Assembly: GCF_013868415.1 (NCBI RefSeq)
Contig: NZ_JACEMT010000049.1
Span: 202,489 to 266,488, forward strand
Length of the DNA stretch: 64,000 bases
Direction of reading: 5' to 3'
DNA from: Marinobacterium marinum
GTDB taxonomy: Bacteria; Pseudomonadota; Gammaproteobacteria; Pseudomonadales; Balneatricaceae
In this document: one piece after another, positions 45,043-55,425 of the stretch
Layout: each line of letters starts with the position of its first letter
Position numbering within the stretch: position 1 is the first letter of the stretch
Translations under genes and position numbers: made by a program
The notes under the pieces: generated by a model
The model's database searches: none
The model's input: only the letters and a program-made list of their open reading frames with translations
What the model was told of the DNA's origin: nothing

Positions 45043-46515
45043 TTACCAGTAGCCCAGGGCTTTCCACCAGAGACCGCCGATAAGAGTCCAGATGAGAAGG
45101 TTGACCAGGCTCATAATGAATCCGGCGCGCCACCACTCGCCCAAGGTGACATAGTTGGAGCCGAAGATAACGGGTGATGTCCCGGTCGCGTAATGGGTCA
45201 GGGTCATCATGATGGATGATGCTGCGGCCATCATGAGCACGAATGGCATTGCGGGTGCTCCCAGTGCCAACCCTACAGTCAGGAAGGCTCCCATCATGGC
45301 TGTGATGTGGGCCGTTGTGCTGGCAAAAAAGTAGTGTGAGTAGAGAAATATCAAGATCAGCAATGCGCTGGCGCTCTGCCAGCCGAGCCCTGCTTGTGCG
45401 ATGGCGCTTTGAATGCTGTCGGAAAACCAGGTGATAACACCCAGGTGGTTCAGCTGGGAAGCCATCATAACCAGTGCGCCAAACCAGACCAGGGTATCCC
45501 AGGCACTTTTTTCGCTGAGAATATCCTGCCAGGTTAGAACGCCTGTTAAAAGGAGTATAGACAGGCCGATAAAGGCGGTCGTAGTGGCGTTCACCTGATA
45601 GCTATCGCCCAGCAGCCACATGGGAATATCGGCCCATAGCAGTAGCAGGATGACGAATACGCCCAGCATGATTTTTTCGCCGCGGGTAATCTGGCCCAGC
45701 TCTGACAGTTTTTGGCGGGCGAAGCAGGCAGCATTGTCTGTTTTGCGTATTTCGGGTGTGAAAAAGTAATACAGAACCAGCGGCATGAGCAAGATAGCGA
45801 CCAGGCCTGGTAGCAACATGGCCAGTGCCCAGGTGGTCCAGCTCAGGCTGATGTCGGCTCCGGTGGCATCAGCAATCAGCTTGACGGTTAGTGGGTTGGG
45901 GGCTGTTGCTGTGATGAACATGGCCGAGGTGATCGGGTTTGCATGGTAATTGACAAGGGCCAGATATTTACCGATTTTGCCGGTATTGTTGTTTTCGGGA
46001 GTGGAGTTAAAGCTGCGGGCGATGGACAGCATGATTGGATGAATGATGCCGCCGCCGCGTGCCGTGTTGCTGGGTGTGACAGGGGCCAGAGTGAGTTCGG
46101 ACAGTGCCAGGGCATATCCTATACCCAGTGTTCGTTTGCCGAACAGAGCAATGAAGTAGTAGCCGATGCGTGCGCCCAGCCCTGTTTTGATCAGACCTCT
46201 GGAGATCATGATGGCGATGGCAATCAGCCAGATCAGAGGACTGGTGAAGCTGCTGAGAGCGTCCTTGATAGCGGTGCCGGGATGACTGCTGGTGACACCG
46301 GATGTGGCGACCATGGCGATAGCGACAATGGAAAGGGCGCCAATAGGCATGGCTTTGCCAATAATGGCTGCGATGGTGCCGATGAACATGGCAAGCATAA
46401 GCCAGCCCTGATCGTTGACGGCAGCCGGTTGCGGCAGTAGCCAAATGGTAATGCCGATGGCAATTGCAATGAGAGCCGGTATCGGTCGGAGGTCGGAACG
46501 TGAGTCTAGGGGCAT
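45043..46515 (-). CDS. DASS (SLC13-type) sodium:anion symporter, CitT/dicarboxylate group
   Basis: 490 aa with about 12 membrane helices. DASS markers include the two anion/sodium-clamp loops: SNTARGGGIIHPIMLSIAR (the SNT motif) and, in the second half, SSIMMTLTHYATGTSPVIFGSNYV. These proteins import di- or tricarboxylates or sulfate; the CitT-like pattern favours dicarboxylates such as succinate, tartrate or citrate. The gene lies 1 kb from gltA and near the TCA block, which fits organic-acid uptake (inference). Single gene; start ATG at 46515. Confidence 0.85.
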   Translation of the reverse strand: MPLDSRSDLRPIPALIAIAIGITIWLLPQPAAVNDQGWLMLAMFIGTIAAIIGKAMPIGALSIVAIAMVATSGVTSSHPGTAIKDALSSFTSPLIWLIAIAIMISRGLIKTGLGARIGYYFIALFGKRTLGIGYALALSELTLAPVTPSNTARGGGIIHPIMLSIARSFNSTPENNNTGKIGKYLALVNYHANPITSAMFITATAPNPLTVKLIADATGADISLSWTTWALAMLLPGLVAILLMPLVLYYFFTPEIRKTDNAACFARQKLSELGQITRGEKIMLGVFVILLLLWADIPMWLLGDSYQVNATTTAFIGLSILLLTGVLTWQDILSEKSAWDTLVWFGALVMMASQLNHLGVITWFSDSIQSAIAQAGLGWQSASALLILIFLYSHYFFASTTAHITAMMGAFLTVGLALGAPAMPFVLMMAAASSIMMTLTHYATGTSPVIFGSNYVTLGEWWRAGFIMSLVNLLIWTLIGGLWWKALGYW

Positions 46516-46654
46516 GGTTACTCCATTACTGCAGACGGGATGGGGCGATTATTGCGATCCCTTGTGGAGCTGTCCAATCAAAAACTGTTTAAGCCAATCT
46601 GGATCAATGTGAAATGCTGATCGTCGTATCAGTTTTTATCAGGTGCTGCAGTAT

Positions 46655-46840
46655 TTACGCCAGGCGGGGTAACCAGCCCGGGAAGCTGGGTTCCCAGTGC
46701 TCATACAGACGCACAAGTTCAGTGCCACAGTTTTTGCAGCGGTAGATGGGGTGGGAGCGATGCTGATTGATTTTAATCATCGCCTGGTGTGGGGAAAGGC
46801 ATGTGCCCATTAAATTACGGCAATCACGACATTCAGTCAT
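46655..46840 (-). CDS. Mini zinc-ribbon protein A (61 aa)
   Basis: 61 aa. Cys4-x2-Cys7 and Cys35-x2-Cys38 make a four-cysteine zinc site, with an additional Cys14. The C-terminal YRCKNCGTELVRLYEHWEP has Trp49 eleven residues after Cys38. A related gene (46948-47169) on the same strand shares the spacing. Function is unknown; no DNA-binding or protein-partner clue. Confidence 0.65.
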   Translation of the reverse strand: MTECRDCRNLMGTCLSPHQAMIKINQHRSHPIYRCKNCGTELVRLYEHWEPSFPGWLPRLA

Positions 46841-46947
46841 TTATTCCAACACCTTAATTATAATAATTAATGGTATATATTATGTATATACATTAGTTGT
46901 TATAAGACGTGTTGTGAAGGGGTGTATAATGAATAAATTATGACAAT

Positions 46948-47169
46948 TCAGTTTTGCATTAATTGATTTTCATAAGTGGCGGTCGGGTGCGTAAAGGATT
47001 GTCGATAGTCGGAGAGCGGTTCCCAGCGGTCGTGTTCGTGCAGATAGAAAGCGTGACAGAGGGTGCACTTGAGCAGTTCGCTATTGCTGATATGGCTGAT
47101 TGTCTCAAGCCTGGGGTGGCGCTGGCCTGTTCGGATGAGTTGTTGACAGAGAGGGCATTGGCACGGCAT
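46948..47169 (-). CDS. Mini zinc-ribbon protein B (73 aa), relative of the preceding one
   Basis: 73 aa from the ATG at 47169, which has AGGAG upstream (a TTG two codons earlier is also open). Cys5-x2-Cys8 and Cys35-x2-Cys38 form the zinc site (plus Cys3), followed by YLHEHDRWEP, with Trp49 eleven residues after Cys38: the same numbering as in protein A. The first pair is shifted by one residue. The pair looks like a duplication with divergence. The gap between them (46841-46947) is very AT-rich. Confidence 0.65.
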   Translation of the reverse strand: MPCQCPLCQQLIRTGQRHPRLETISHISNSELLKCTLCHAFYLHEHDRWEPLSDYRQSFTHPTATYENQLMQN

Positions 47170-47257
47170 GTTCAACTCCTTTTGAACGCTTGCACAACGA
47201 ATAACTATAAAGGAGTTCGCGGGTTATCGCACTAGGAGTAATTCCTAAATTGCCCGC

Positions 47258-47285
47258 AAAAAAAAGCCCCGCAATGGCGGGGCTT
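47258..47285 (-). terminator. Rho-independent terminator of gltA
   Basis: On the minus strand AAGCCCCGC (47285-47277), loop CATT, GCGGGGCTT (47272-47264), then a T-run. Perfect 9-bp stem, 13 bp beyond the gltA stop. Confidence 0.9.
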
Positions 47286-47298
47286 GATGTGGAGGCGA

Positions 47299-48576
47299 TC
47301 AGGCGGGGTAGTCGCGCTTCTGTTCGCCGGTGTAGAGCTGGCGTGGGCGACCGATTTTGTTCGGGCTCGAATGGAACTCGTTCCAGTGAGAGATCCAGCC
47401 GATTGTGCGAGACAGGGCGAAGATCACGGTGAACATGTTGGTCGGAATTCCGATGGCCTTCAGAATGATGCCTGAGTAGAAGTCAACGTTCGGGTACAGT
47501 TTGCGCTGTACGAAGTATTCATCTTCCAGGGCGATCTGTTCCAGGCGTTTGGCAATCTGCAGCTGCGGATCGTTTTCGATACCCAGCAGGCCGAGAACTT
47601 CGTCGCAAGTCTTCTTCATCACTTTGGCGCGTGGGTCGAAGTTGCGATAAACGCGGTGGCCAAAGCCCATCAGTCGGAACGGATCGTTCGGATCTTTGGC
47701 TTTTTCAATGAACTCGGGGATGTTGGATTCATCGCCGATTTCATCCAGCATGGTCAGCACTGCTTCATTGGCGCCGCCGTGTGCCGGACCCCACAATGCG
47801 GCAATGCCGGCTGCGATACAGGCGAACGGGTTGGCGCCGGAAGAGCCGGCCAGGCGTACCGTAGAAGTGGAGGCGTTCTGTTCGTGGTCTGCGTGGAGAA
47901 TGAAGATGCGGTCCATGGCACGGGCCAGTACCGGGTTGACTTCGTAATCGGCGCAGGGGGTGCCAAACATCATACGCAGGAAGTTCTCACCATAGCTGAG
48001 GTTGTTCTGCGGATACATGAACGGCTGGCCGATAGAGTACTTGTAGCACATGGCTGCAAGTGTCGGCATTTTTGCGATCAGGCGGTATGCGCAAACCTCG
48101 CGGTGGTGCGGGTTGTTGATGTCGAGCGAGTCGTGATAGAAGGCGGACAGGGCGCCTACTACGCCACACATGATGGCCATGGGGTGTGCGTCACGGCGGA
48201 AGCCCTTGAAGAACTGGCTCAGCTGTTCGTGCACCATGGTGTGGTTGGAGATGGTGTCGACGAATTTGGCCTTTTCATCTGCGGTCGGCAGCTCGCCATT
48301 CAGCAGCAGGTAGCAGACTTCCAAATAGTCTGACTTTTCAGCCAACTGTTCAATCGGGTAGCCACGGTGCAGCAGAATGCCATTGGCACCATCGATATAG
48401 GTGATCTTGGACTCGCAGGCCGCTGTGGATACGAAGCCGGGATCATAAGTGAACAGGCCTTTGCCGGTTAACGGACGTACATCTATGACGTCGGGACCTT
48501 CAGTGCCGGTGTAGACCGGCAATTCGATCGCTTCGTCCAGACCATCGACTGTCAAACGTGCTTTCTTGTCAGCCAT
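47299..48576 (-). CDS. gltA: Citrate synthase, type II
   Basis: 425 aa from the ATG at 48576, with AGGAG upstream (longer in-frame codons reach 48615). It condenses acetyl-CoA and oxaloacetate to citrate. Catalytic segments [27 protein letters not shown] and [17 protein letters not shown] supply the active-site histidines and aspartate. [13 protein letters not shown] contains the cysteine that in E. coli type II enzymes lies in the NADH-inhibition site, so NADH-sensitive hexameric regulation is probable (inference). Divergent from the sdh operon. Confidence 0.97.
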   Translation of the reverse strand: MADKKARLTVDGLDEAIELPVYTGTEGPDVIDVRPLTGKGLFTYDPGFVSTAACESKITYIDGANGILLHRGYPIEQLAEKSDYLEVCYLLLNGELPTADEKAKFVDTISNHTMVHEQLSQFFKGFRRDAHPMAIMCGVVGALSAFYHDSLDINNPHHREVCAYRLIAKMPTLAAMCYKYSIGQPFMYPQNNLSYGENFLRMMFGTPCADYEVNPVLARAMDRIFILHADHEQNASTSTVRLAGSSGANPFACIAAGIAALWGPAHGGANEAVLTMLDEIGDESNIPEFIEKAKDPNDPFRLMGFGHRVYRNFDPRAKVMKKTCDEVLGLLGIENDPQLQIAKRLEQIALEDEYFVQRKLYPNVDFYSGIILKAIGIPTNMFTVIFALSRTIGWISHWNEFHSSPNKIGRPRQLYTGEQKRDYPA

Positions 48577-49021
48577 TAAGAGGCTCCTATCATTCTGATT
48601 GTATTGCTGCGGCAAACTACAATGCGCCGCGTCATAGGAAATGGCCCGAAAAAGGACCCGAACACTATAGAGTTTGAAACAGGATTGTCAATTAAGCCTT
48701 TCGCTTAATGGTGCGCCACAGGATGCTTTTGTGTGTTAGCAAAATTGATACTTGCAAGGGAATAAATAATTAGTTTAATGCGCGTATCGATATTAAATAT
48801 GTTGATAAAACCGGAGCCTGCCAAACACTAGACTTAAGCCGTAAGGCGCTGTTGTCGCATTGTATTTTGGTGGTGATCTGTCTATACTCTCGCACCTGAG
48901 TTGGCACCGTGCCCACTGGTTTAGTGTCAGTTCTGGCATCTCGAGGTACTACTCTCTGAGCACTTCCTAGCAACCTTGTCCTCTTGTCCTGCATTTGGGC
49001 AGAAAAGTGTGAACTAGAGCC
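48577..49021. other. 445-bp divergent promoter region, gltA / sdhC
   Basis: It holds the control region of gltA (left) and sdhCDAB (right). One plausible sdh promoter is TTGTAT (48860-48865), 17 bp, TATACT (48883-48888), with a start near 48895 and a 127-nt leader. I find no small ORF or RNA gene. Specific regulator sites are not assigned. Confidence 0.5.
48860..48888 (+). promoter_or_regulatory. Candidate sigma-70 promoter for sdhCDAB
   Basis: TTGTAT and TATACT separated by exactly 17 bp, in the divergent gltA/sdhC region. Predicted from sequence only. Confidence 0.45.
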
Positions 49022-49399
49022 GTGAACAAGAAAAGACCTGTAAATTTAGATCTGCGAACCATAAAACAGCCACTTCCGGCGATTACTTCAATTCTGCACC
49101 GTGTATCGGGTGTCGCGCTCTTCTTTGGCGCCATCTTCATGATGTACGTATTGAGTTTGTCGTTGGAGTCTCAGGCGGGCTTTAATGAAGCCGCTGAGAT
49201 GCTCCAGGAATCTTTCCTGGCAAAACTCATTGCATGGGGACTGGTTTCAGCGCTGCTGTACCACTTCTTTGCGGGTATCAAGCACCTGATCATGGATCTG
49301 GGGCACTGTGAAGAATTGGAAGGTGGTCGTCTGGCGGCCAAAGTCACCTTGGTAGTAGCGGTTGTCGCTATTCTGCTGGCAGGAGTCTGGATATGGTAA
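49022..49399 (+). CDS. sdhC: Succinate dehydrogenase, cytochrome b556 subunit SdhC
   Basis: 125 aa from a GTG at 49022. It has three membrane helices and anchors SdhAB, binding heme b and ubiquinone. Motifs: KRPVNLDLRTIKQPLPAITSILHRVSGVALFFG (the HR-SG signature) and LLYHFFAGIKHLIMDLGH with the heme-ligand histidine region. Its stop overlaps the sdhD start by seven bases, so translation is coupled. Confidence 0.95.
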   Translation: MNKKRPVNLDLRTIKQPLPAITSILHRVSGVALFFGAIFMMYVLSLSLESQAGFNEAAEMLQESFLAKLIAWGLVSALLYHFFAGIKHLIMDLGHCEELEGGRLAAKVTLVVAVVAILLAGVWIW

Positions 49400-49740
49400 C
49401 TAGCATTACAAGCTTCGGTCGTAGCGGTTTGTACGATTGGATGATGCAGCGTGTTACTGCGCTGGTTCTACTGACGTATACCGTCTTTATGATTGGCTAC
49501 CTTCTGCTGAATCCCGATTTGGGGTATGAGCAGTGGAAAGAGCTGTTCAGCGGTACGGTGATGCGTATTTATACCCTGCTGGCACTGTTGTCCATGGTGG
49601 CTCACGCCTGGATCGGTATGTGGTCTGTATCTACCGACTATATCAAGCCGACCGGTGCTCGCTTTGTGTTCCAGTCCGTATGCGGCCTGCTGGCGTTTAT
49701 CTACGTCGTGTGGGGCATCCAGATTCTGTGGGGTATCTAA
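49393..49740 (+). CDS. sdhD: Succinate dehydrogenase, membrane anchor SdhD
   Basis: 115 aa with three membrane helices, the second membrane-anchor subunit. It contains LYDWMMQRVTALVLLTYTVFMIGYL, and HAWIGMWSVSTDYI with the heme-ligand histidine and the quinone-site tyrosine/aspartate region. It overlaps sdhC and ends three bases before sdhA. Confidence 0.94.
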   Translation: MVTSITSFGRSGLYDWMMQRVTALVLLTYTVFMIGYLLLNPDLGYEQWKELFSGTVMRIYTLLALLSMVAHAWIGMWSVSTDYIKPTGARFVFQSVCGLLAFIYVVWGIQILWGI

Positions 49741-49743
49741 AAC

Positions 49744-51519
49744 ATGTCTAAACTGCGTACGCTTACTTTCGACGCAATCGTGGTCGGTGGTGGTGGTGCA
49801 GGCATGCGCGCCGCGCTGCAGCTTGCACAGTCAGGTCTGAATACCGCCTGTGTCACCAAAGTATTCCCGACTCGTTCGCACACTGTATCTGCTCAGGGTG
49901 GTATTACCTGTGCAATCGCAAGTGCGGATCCGAATGACGATTGGCGCTGGCACATGTATGACACCGTTAAGGGGTCTGATTACATTGGTGACCAGGACGC
50001 AATTGAGTACATGTGCTCTGTAGGTCCTCAGGCCGTATTCGAGCTGGATCATATGGGTCTGCCGTTCTCTCGTACCGAAATTGGTCGTATCTATCAGCGT
50101 CCGTTCGGTGGCCAGTCCAAGAATTTTGGTGAGGGCGGTCAGGCTGCTCGTACCTGTGCGGCAGCTGACCGTACCGGTCACGCACTGCTGCATACGCTGT
50201 ATCAGGCCAATATGAAGGCCGGTACAACCTTCCTGAATGAGTGGTATGCCGTTGATCTGGTGAAAAACTCCCAGGGTGATGTTGTGGGTTGTATCGCCAT
50301 CTGCATCGAAACTGGCGAAACTGTCTACATCAAATCCAAGGCAACCGTTCTGGCAACCGGTGGTGCGGGTCGTATTTACGCGTCCACGACCAATGCCCTG
50401 ATCAATACCGGTGATGGTATTGGTATGGCGATGCGTGCCGGTGTGGCTGTTCAGGATATGGAGATGTGGCAGTTCCACCCGACCGGTATTGCTGGTGCGG
50501 GCGTGCTGGTGACCGAAGGTTGTCGTGGTGAAGGCGGCTACCTGGTCAATAAGGACGGTGAGCGTTTTATGGAGCGTTATGCGCCTAACGCCAAGGATCT
50601 TGCGGGTCGTGACGTTGTTGCGCGTTCCATGATTCTGGAAATCCTGGAAGGTCGTGGTTGTGGTGAAAACGGCGATCACGTATACCTGAAGCTGGATCAC
50701 TTGGGTGAGGAAGTGCTGCACTCTCGTCTGCCGGGTATCTGTGAGCTGTCCAAGACTTTTGCTGCCAGCGATCCTGTTAAAGAACCGATTCCGGTCGTGC
50801 CGACTTGCCACTATATGATGGGTGGTGTTGCAACCAATATCGGTGGTCAGGCGATCTCTCCTGATCAGGAGAGTGGTGAAGATAAGATCATCAATGGTCT
50901 GTTTGCCTGCGGTGAAGCGGCGTGTGTTTCTGTTCACGGTGCAAACCGTCTGGGCGGTAACTCTCTGCTTGATCTGGTGGTATTCGGTCGTGCGGCGGGT
51001 ATGCAGATCGAACAGCAGATGCGCGAAGGTTATGAGGTGCCGGATGCAACTGATGCTGACATCGAAGCGGCCATGTCGCGCCTGAATCGCTTGAACAACA
51101 GTACTGGTGGTGAAAAGGTTGCTGATGTTCGCAAGAAGCTGCAAGACACCATGCAGTTGTACTTCGGCGTGTTCCGCGATGGCGAAAGCATGCAGAAGGG
51201 TCTGGGTCTGTTGAAAGAGATCCGTGAAAGTGTTGCCAACGTACATTTGGAAGACAAGAGTCAGGCATTCAATACGTCGCGTATTGAGGCGCTGGAGCTT
51301 GAAAACCTGATGGAAGTGGCAGAAGCAACTGCTATTGCAGCGGAAGAGCGCAAGGAATCGCGTGGTGCGCATGCGCGCAACGACTTTACCGAGCGTGATG
51401 ACGAGAACTGGCTGTGCCACTCCGTATTCTTCCCGCAGACCAAGGCCATTGGCAAGCGCGCAGTTAACTTTGCGCCGAAGACAATGGATCCGTTCCCGCC
51501 GAAAGTACGAACTTATTAA
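49744..51519 (+). CDS. sdhA: Succinate dehydrogenase flavoprotein subunit SdhA
   Basis: 591 aa. It oxidises succinate to fumarate on covalently bound FAD. The dinucleotide motif [13 protein letters not shown] and [12 protein letters not shown] with the FAD-binding His46 are present, as are the active-site [40 protein letters not shown] and [22 protein letters not shown]. The length equals E. coli SdhA within a few residues. Confidence 0.97.
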   Translation: MSKLRTLTFDAIVVGGGGAGMRAALQLAQSGLNTACVTKVFPTRSHTVSAQGGITCAIASADPNDDWRWHMYDTVKGSDYIGDQDAIEYMCSVGPQAVFELDHMGLPFSRTEIGRIYQRPFGGQSKNFGEGGQAARTCAAADRTGHALLHTLYQANMKAGTTFLNEWYAVDLVKNSQGDVVGCIAICIETGETVYIKSKATVLATGGAGRIYASTTNALINTGDGIGMAMRAGVAVQDMEMWQFHPTGIAGAGVLVTEGCRGEGGYLVNKDGERFMERYAPNAKDLAGRDVVARSMILEILEGRGCGENGDHVYLKLDHLGEEVLHSRLPGICELSKTFAASDPVKEPIPVVPTCHYMMGGVATNIGGQAISPDQESGEDKIINGLFACGEAACVSVHGANRLGGNSLLDLVVFGRAAGMQIEQQMREGYEVPDATDADIEAAMSRLNRLNNSTGGEKVADVRKKLQDTMQLYFGVFRDGESMQKGLGLLKEIRESVANVHLEDKSQAFNTSRIEALELENLMEVAEATAIAAEERKESRGAHARNDFTERDDENWLCHSVFFPQTKAIGKRAVNFAPKTMDPFPPKVRTY

Positions 51520-51531
51520 GGGGCTGGTACG

Positions 51532-52236
51532 ATGCTGGTAAGTGTATATCGTTACAATCCTGAGATTGATGATGCGCCTTACATGCAGGATGTTCATATC
51601 GACATCCCGGGTGGCAAGGACATCATGGTGCTGGACTTGCTTCAGCTCCTGAAAGAGAAAGATCCGACGTTGGCTTATCGTCGTTCCTGTCGTGAAGGGG
51701 TGTGTGGCTCCGATGGCATGAACATGAATGGCAAAAACGGTCTTGCTTGTATTACGCCGCTCTCTGCAGTGGTTGAAAACGACAAGCTGGTGCTGCGTCC
51801 GCTGCCGGGTCTGCCGGTGATTCGTGACCTGGTCATCGATATGACTCAGTTCTACAAGCAGTATGAAAAGATCAAGCCGTTCCTGATCAATGATACGCCG
51901 GCGCCTGCGATTGAGCGTTTGCAGTCTCCGGAGGAGCGTGCTGAGCTGGATGGTCTGTACGAGTGTATTCTCTGTGCATGCTGTTCAACTTCATGCCCGT
52001 CCTTCTGGTGGAATCCGGACAAATTTATCGGTCCGTCCGGCCTGTTGCAGGCTTACCGCTTCTTGGCGGATAGCCGAGATACGGCAACTAATGAGCGGCT
52101 GGCTGATCTTGACGATCCGTTCAGTGTGTTCCGCTGCCACGGTATCATGAACTGCGTGAGCGTTTGTCCGAAAGGCCTGAATCCGACCAAGGCCATCGGT
52201 AAAATTCGCAACATGCTGATTCAGCAAGCGACCTGA
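51532..52236 (+). CDS. sdhB: Succinate dehydrogenase iron-sulfur subunit SdhB
   Basis: 234 aa. It passes electrons from FAD to quinone. The three cluster ligand sets are intact: SCREGVCGSDGMNMNGKNGLAC for [2Fe-2S], YECILCACCSTSCPSFW for [4Fe-4S], and RCHGIMNCVSVCPKGLNPTKAIGKIR for [3Fe-4S]. Twelve bp after sdhA and followed by a terminator. Confidence 0.97.
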   Translation: MLVSVYRYNPEIDDAPYMQDVHIDIPGGKDIMVLDLLQLLKEKDPTLAYRRSCREGVCGSDGMNMNGKNGLACITPLSAVVENDKLVLRPLPGLPVIRDLVIDMTQFYKQYEKIKPFLINDTPAPAIERLQSPEERAELDGLYECILCACCSTSCPSFWWNPDKFIGPSGLLQAYRFLADSRDTATNERLADLDDPFSVFRCHGIMNCVSVCPKGLNPTKAIGKIRNMLIQQAT

Positions 52237-52255
52237 TCGAACACTGTGTTTACAT

Positions 52256-52288
52256 AAAACGGCATCCTTTGGGTGCCGTTTTTTTTTA
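52256..52288 (+). terminator. Rho-independent terminator of the sdh operon
   Basis: AAAACGGCATCC (52256-52267), loop TTT, GGGTGCCGTTT, then a long T-run to 52287. Twenty bp after the sdhB stop. The roughly 260 bp that follow up to sucA must carry its own promoter; I see nothing else there. Confidence 0.9.
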
Positions 52289-52549
52289 ATCTGACGTTGC
52301 CCGTTGGGCGTTTTAAGTAGACATAAGGTCTATGTCGACGAAACAGTAATATTTTGTAGAATCGTTGGCTGCTAACAGTGTAAAGGCTGGCATAAAAAGC
52401 GTAGAATTAATGCCCGCATCCATGCGCGATCCGTATGGATGCTGGGATATACAAAAACGGTAATCAGAAGAGGGTTGCAGGACTGCCGGTACAGGAAATA
52501 GTGCAGCCTGACCGATGCAGCGCCCTCTCAGAGCCAGGGTGAGATGATA

Positions 52550-55381
52550 ATGCAAGATGGCATAATGGAGCAGATGTGGAAGAATGCCCATCTCTATGGG
52601 GGCAACCTTTCATATGTTGAACAACTATACGAAACCTATTTGATGGATCCGAATGCCATTCCACAAGAGTGGCGTGACGAATTCGATCGACTACCGAAGG
52701 TTGGTGACAGCATCACTCAAGATGTGCCTCATTCCACCATCCGGGATCACTTCCTTCTCCTCTCCAAGAATCAGAAGCGGGCTGCACCGGTTTCCGGCAG
52801 CAGTGTCAGCTCGGAGCACGAAAAGAAACAGGTTCGTGTCCTGCGCATGATCAATGCCTATCGTGTGCGTGGGCATCAGCATGCCGATATAGATCCGTTG
52901 AATCTGATGGAGCGTGAACAGGTACCTGACCTTGATCCGCGTTTCCACGAATTGTCCGAAGCCGATTTCGATACCCGCTTCCAGTTGGGCTCACTGTTCT
53001 TCGGTCCAGAAGAGAGCTCACTGAAAGAGATCCTGGCTGATCTTAAGAAAACCTATTGCACTACTGTCGGCGCCGAGTACATGCATATCGTCGACACTCA
53101 GGAAAAACGCTGGATTCAGTCCCGCATGGAGCCAGTGCGCAGCCATCCCGTACTGACCAATGACGAGCGTCAGCATATTCTTGAGCGTCTGTCTGCCGCA
53201 GAAGGTCTGGAAAAATACCTGGGCTCGCGTTATGCGGGTGCCAAGCGCTTTGGTCTGGAAGGTGGCGAAAGCCTGATTCCCTGCCTTGATGAGCTGGTGC
53301 AGCGTGCGGGCCGTGACGGTGCCAAAGAGCTGGTTATCGGCATGGCGCACCGCGGACGTTTGAACGTGCTGGTTAATATCTTCGGCAAGAATCCGCAGGA
53401 TCTGTTCGGCGAGTTTGAAGGCAAACGCGTCATCGAAACCTCTGGCGACGTGAAGTATCACCAGGGTTTCTCTTCCAACGTGATGACTCCGGGTGGCGAA
53501 GTTCATCTGGCAATGGCGTTCAACCCGTCTCATCTTGAAATCGTTTCTCCGGTTGTCGAAGGCTCCGTGCGTGCGCGTCAGGATCGTCGTGACGACAAAG
53601 TTGGCAACAGTGTCATTCCGGTGTCTATCCATGGTGATGCGGCCTTCGCAGGTCAGGGTGTGGTGATGGAGACATTCCAGATGTCTCAAACACGTGCCTA
53701 CAAGACCGGCGGCACCATTCATATCGTGATCAACAACCAGGTGGGCTTCACCACTTCCAAGAAGGAAGATGCGCGTTCCACCGAGTACTGCACCGATGTG
53801 GCCAAAATGGTTCAGGCACCGATTTTCCATGTGAATGGTGATGACCCTGAAGCAGTACGCTTTGTGACTCAGGTGGCACTGGACTACCGCAACGAGTTCA
53901 ACAAAGACGTTGTGATTGACCTAGTGTGCTACCGCCGTCGTGGTCATAACGAAGCGGATGAGCCGTCCGGTACTCAGCCGCTGATGTACGCCAAAATCAA
54001 GTCTCAGAAGACCACCAAGGAGCTGTACGCGGCGCGTCTGGTTGAAGAAGGTGTGCTGACTGCGGAAGAAGCCAAGGTTCTGGATCAGGATTACCGCAAG
54101 GCGCTGGAAAATGGTGAACATGTAGCCAAGTCTCTGGTGATGGAGCCGAACCGGGAGCTTTTCGTCGACTGGCGTCCATACCTGGGCCATAAGTGGTCTT
54201 TCGACTGTGATACCAGCGTTGATCCGAAACTGCTGAAGGAATTGGCTAACAAGACCTGTGAGTTTCCCGAAGGGTTTGCCATTCAGCGTCAGGTTCAGAA
54301 GATCTACGAAGACCGCAAGAAAATGGCAGCTGGTGCCATGGAAATCAACTGGGGCTTCGCCGAAACAATGGCATACGCCACTCTGCTGGCGGAAGGCTAC
54401 CCGGTTCGTTTGACCGGCCAGGATGTGGGTCGAGGCACTTTCTCTCACCGTCATGCGGTGGTGCACAATCAGAAAGATGCGTCCCTCTACGTACCGCTGC
54501 AGCATTTGGCGGAAGGGCAGCCTGAATTTGATATCTATGACTCCTTCCTGTCCGAGGAGGCGGTGCTGGGCTTCGAGTACGGTTATGCGACCACAACACC
54601 GAACGCTCTGGTTATCTGGGAAGCCCAGTTCGGTGATTTTGCCAACGGTGCACAGGTTGTAATCGACCAGTTTATTACCTCTGGCGAACATAAGTGGGGT
54701 CGTCTGTGTGGCTTGACCATGCTGTTGCCGCACGGTTTCGAAGGTCAGGGTCCGGAGCATTCTTCTGCACGTCTGGAACGTTTCCTGCAGTTGTGTGCTG
54801 AACACAACATTCAGGTTTGCGTACCGACCACGCCGGCTCAGATCTTCCATCTGCTGCGTCGTCAGGTTGCGCGTCCGCTGCGTAAGCCGCTGGTTGTTAT
54901 GTCACCGAAATCTCTGCTGCGTCACAAGCAGGCGGTGTGCACACTGGAAGACCTGTCTGAAGGTACCTTCCAGCCGGTGATCCCGGAAGTGGATACACTG
55001 GATCCGAAGAAAGTGAAGCGACTGGTGATGTGTAGTGGCAAGGTTTACTACGACCTGTACAATCGCCGTGCCGAGCTTGAAAAAGATGATGTTGCCATCG
55101 TGCGCATCGAGCAGCTCTATCCGTTCCCGGAACAGGGGCTGAAGCAGGCCATTGCCGAGTACACCAACCTTGAATCTGTGGTGTGGTGTCAGGAAGAACC
55201 GATGAACCAGGGTGCCTGGTATTGCAGCCAGCACCACATGCGTAACGTACTGCAGCAGCATGACGCCAAGTTGAATCTGGTGGGTGTTGGACGTCCGCAT
55301 GCAGCCGCTCCTGCGGTTGGCTATATTTCGGCTCACCTTGAGCAGCAAGAACAGCTGGTCAACGAAGCAATCAACGGTTAA
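52550..55381 (+). CDS. sucA: 2-oxoglutarate dehydrogenase E1 component
   Basis: 943 aa from the ATG at 52550, which aligns with the MQ start of E. coli SucA and has AGGGTGAG upstream (another ATG lies two codons earlier). It is the thiamine-diphosphate decarboxylase of the OGDH complex. Markers: the E1 N-terminal GGNLSYVEQLYETYLMDPNAIPQEWRDEF (lipoyl-domain contact), GMAHRGRLNVLVNIFGKNP, FTIHIVINNQVGFTT-like HIVINNQVGFTTSKKED, and the acidic HNEADEPSGTQPLMYAKI. Followed 44 bp later by sucB. Confidence 0.96.
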   Translation: MQDGIMEQMWKNAHLYGGNLSYVEQLYETYLMDPNAIPQEWRDEFDRLPKVGDSITQDVPHSTIRDHFLLLSKNQKRAAPVSGSSVSSEHEKKQVRVLRMINAYRVRGHQHADIDPLNLMEREQVPDLDPRFHELSEADFDTRFQLGSLFFGPEESSLKEILADLKKTYCTTVGAEYMHIVDTQEKRWIQSRMEPVRSHPVLTNDERQHILERLSAAEGLEKYLGSRYAGAKRFGLEGGESLIPCLDELVQRAGRDGAKELVIGMAHRGRLNVLVNIFGKNPQDLFGEFEGKRVIETSGDVKYHQGFSSNVMTPGGEVHLAMAFNPSHLEIVSPVVEGSVRARQDRRDDKVGNSVIPVSIHGDAAFAGQGVVMETFQMSQTRAYKTGGTIHIVINNQVGFTTSKKEDARSTEYCTDVAKMVQAPIFHVNGDDPEAVRFVTQVALDYRNEFNKDVVIDLVCYRRRGHNEADEPSGTQPLMYAKIKSQKTTKELYAARLVEEGVLTAEEAKVLDQDYRKALENGEHVAKSLVMEPNRELFVDWRPYLGHKWSFDCDTSVDPKLLKELANKTCEFPEGFAIQRQVQKIYEDRKKMAAGAMEINWGFAETMAYATLLAEGYPVRLTGQDVGRGTFSHRHAVVHNQKDASLYVPLQHLAEGQPEFDIYDSFLSEEAVLGFEYGYATTTPNALVIWEAQFGDFANGAQVVIDQFITSGEHKWGRLCGLTMLLPHGFEGQGPEHSSARLERFLQLCAEHNIQVCVPTTPAQIFHLLRRQVARPLRKPLVVMSPKSLLRHKQAVCTLEDLSEGTFQPVIPEVDTLDPKKVKRLVMCSGKVYYDLYNRRAELEKDDVAIVRIEQLYPFPEQGLKQAIAEYTNLESVVWCQEEPMNQGAWYCSQHHMRNVLQQHDAKLNLVGVGRPHAAAPAVGYISAHLEQQEQLVNEAING

Positions 55382-55425
55382 TGACAGGTTTGTAAAACCT
55401 GCGCAGCATTATTAAAGGAAACAGC

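Noticed and set aside
49831..51597. Open frame of 588 codons on the strand opposite sdhA
   Set aside because: It mirrors sdhA, has no family motif, low-complexity Thr/Arg/His content typical of antisense frames, and sdhA itself is certain.
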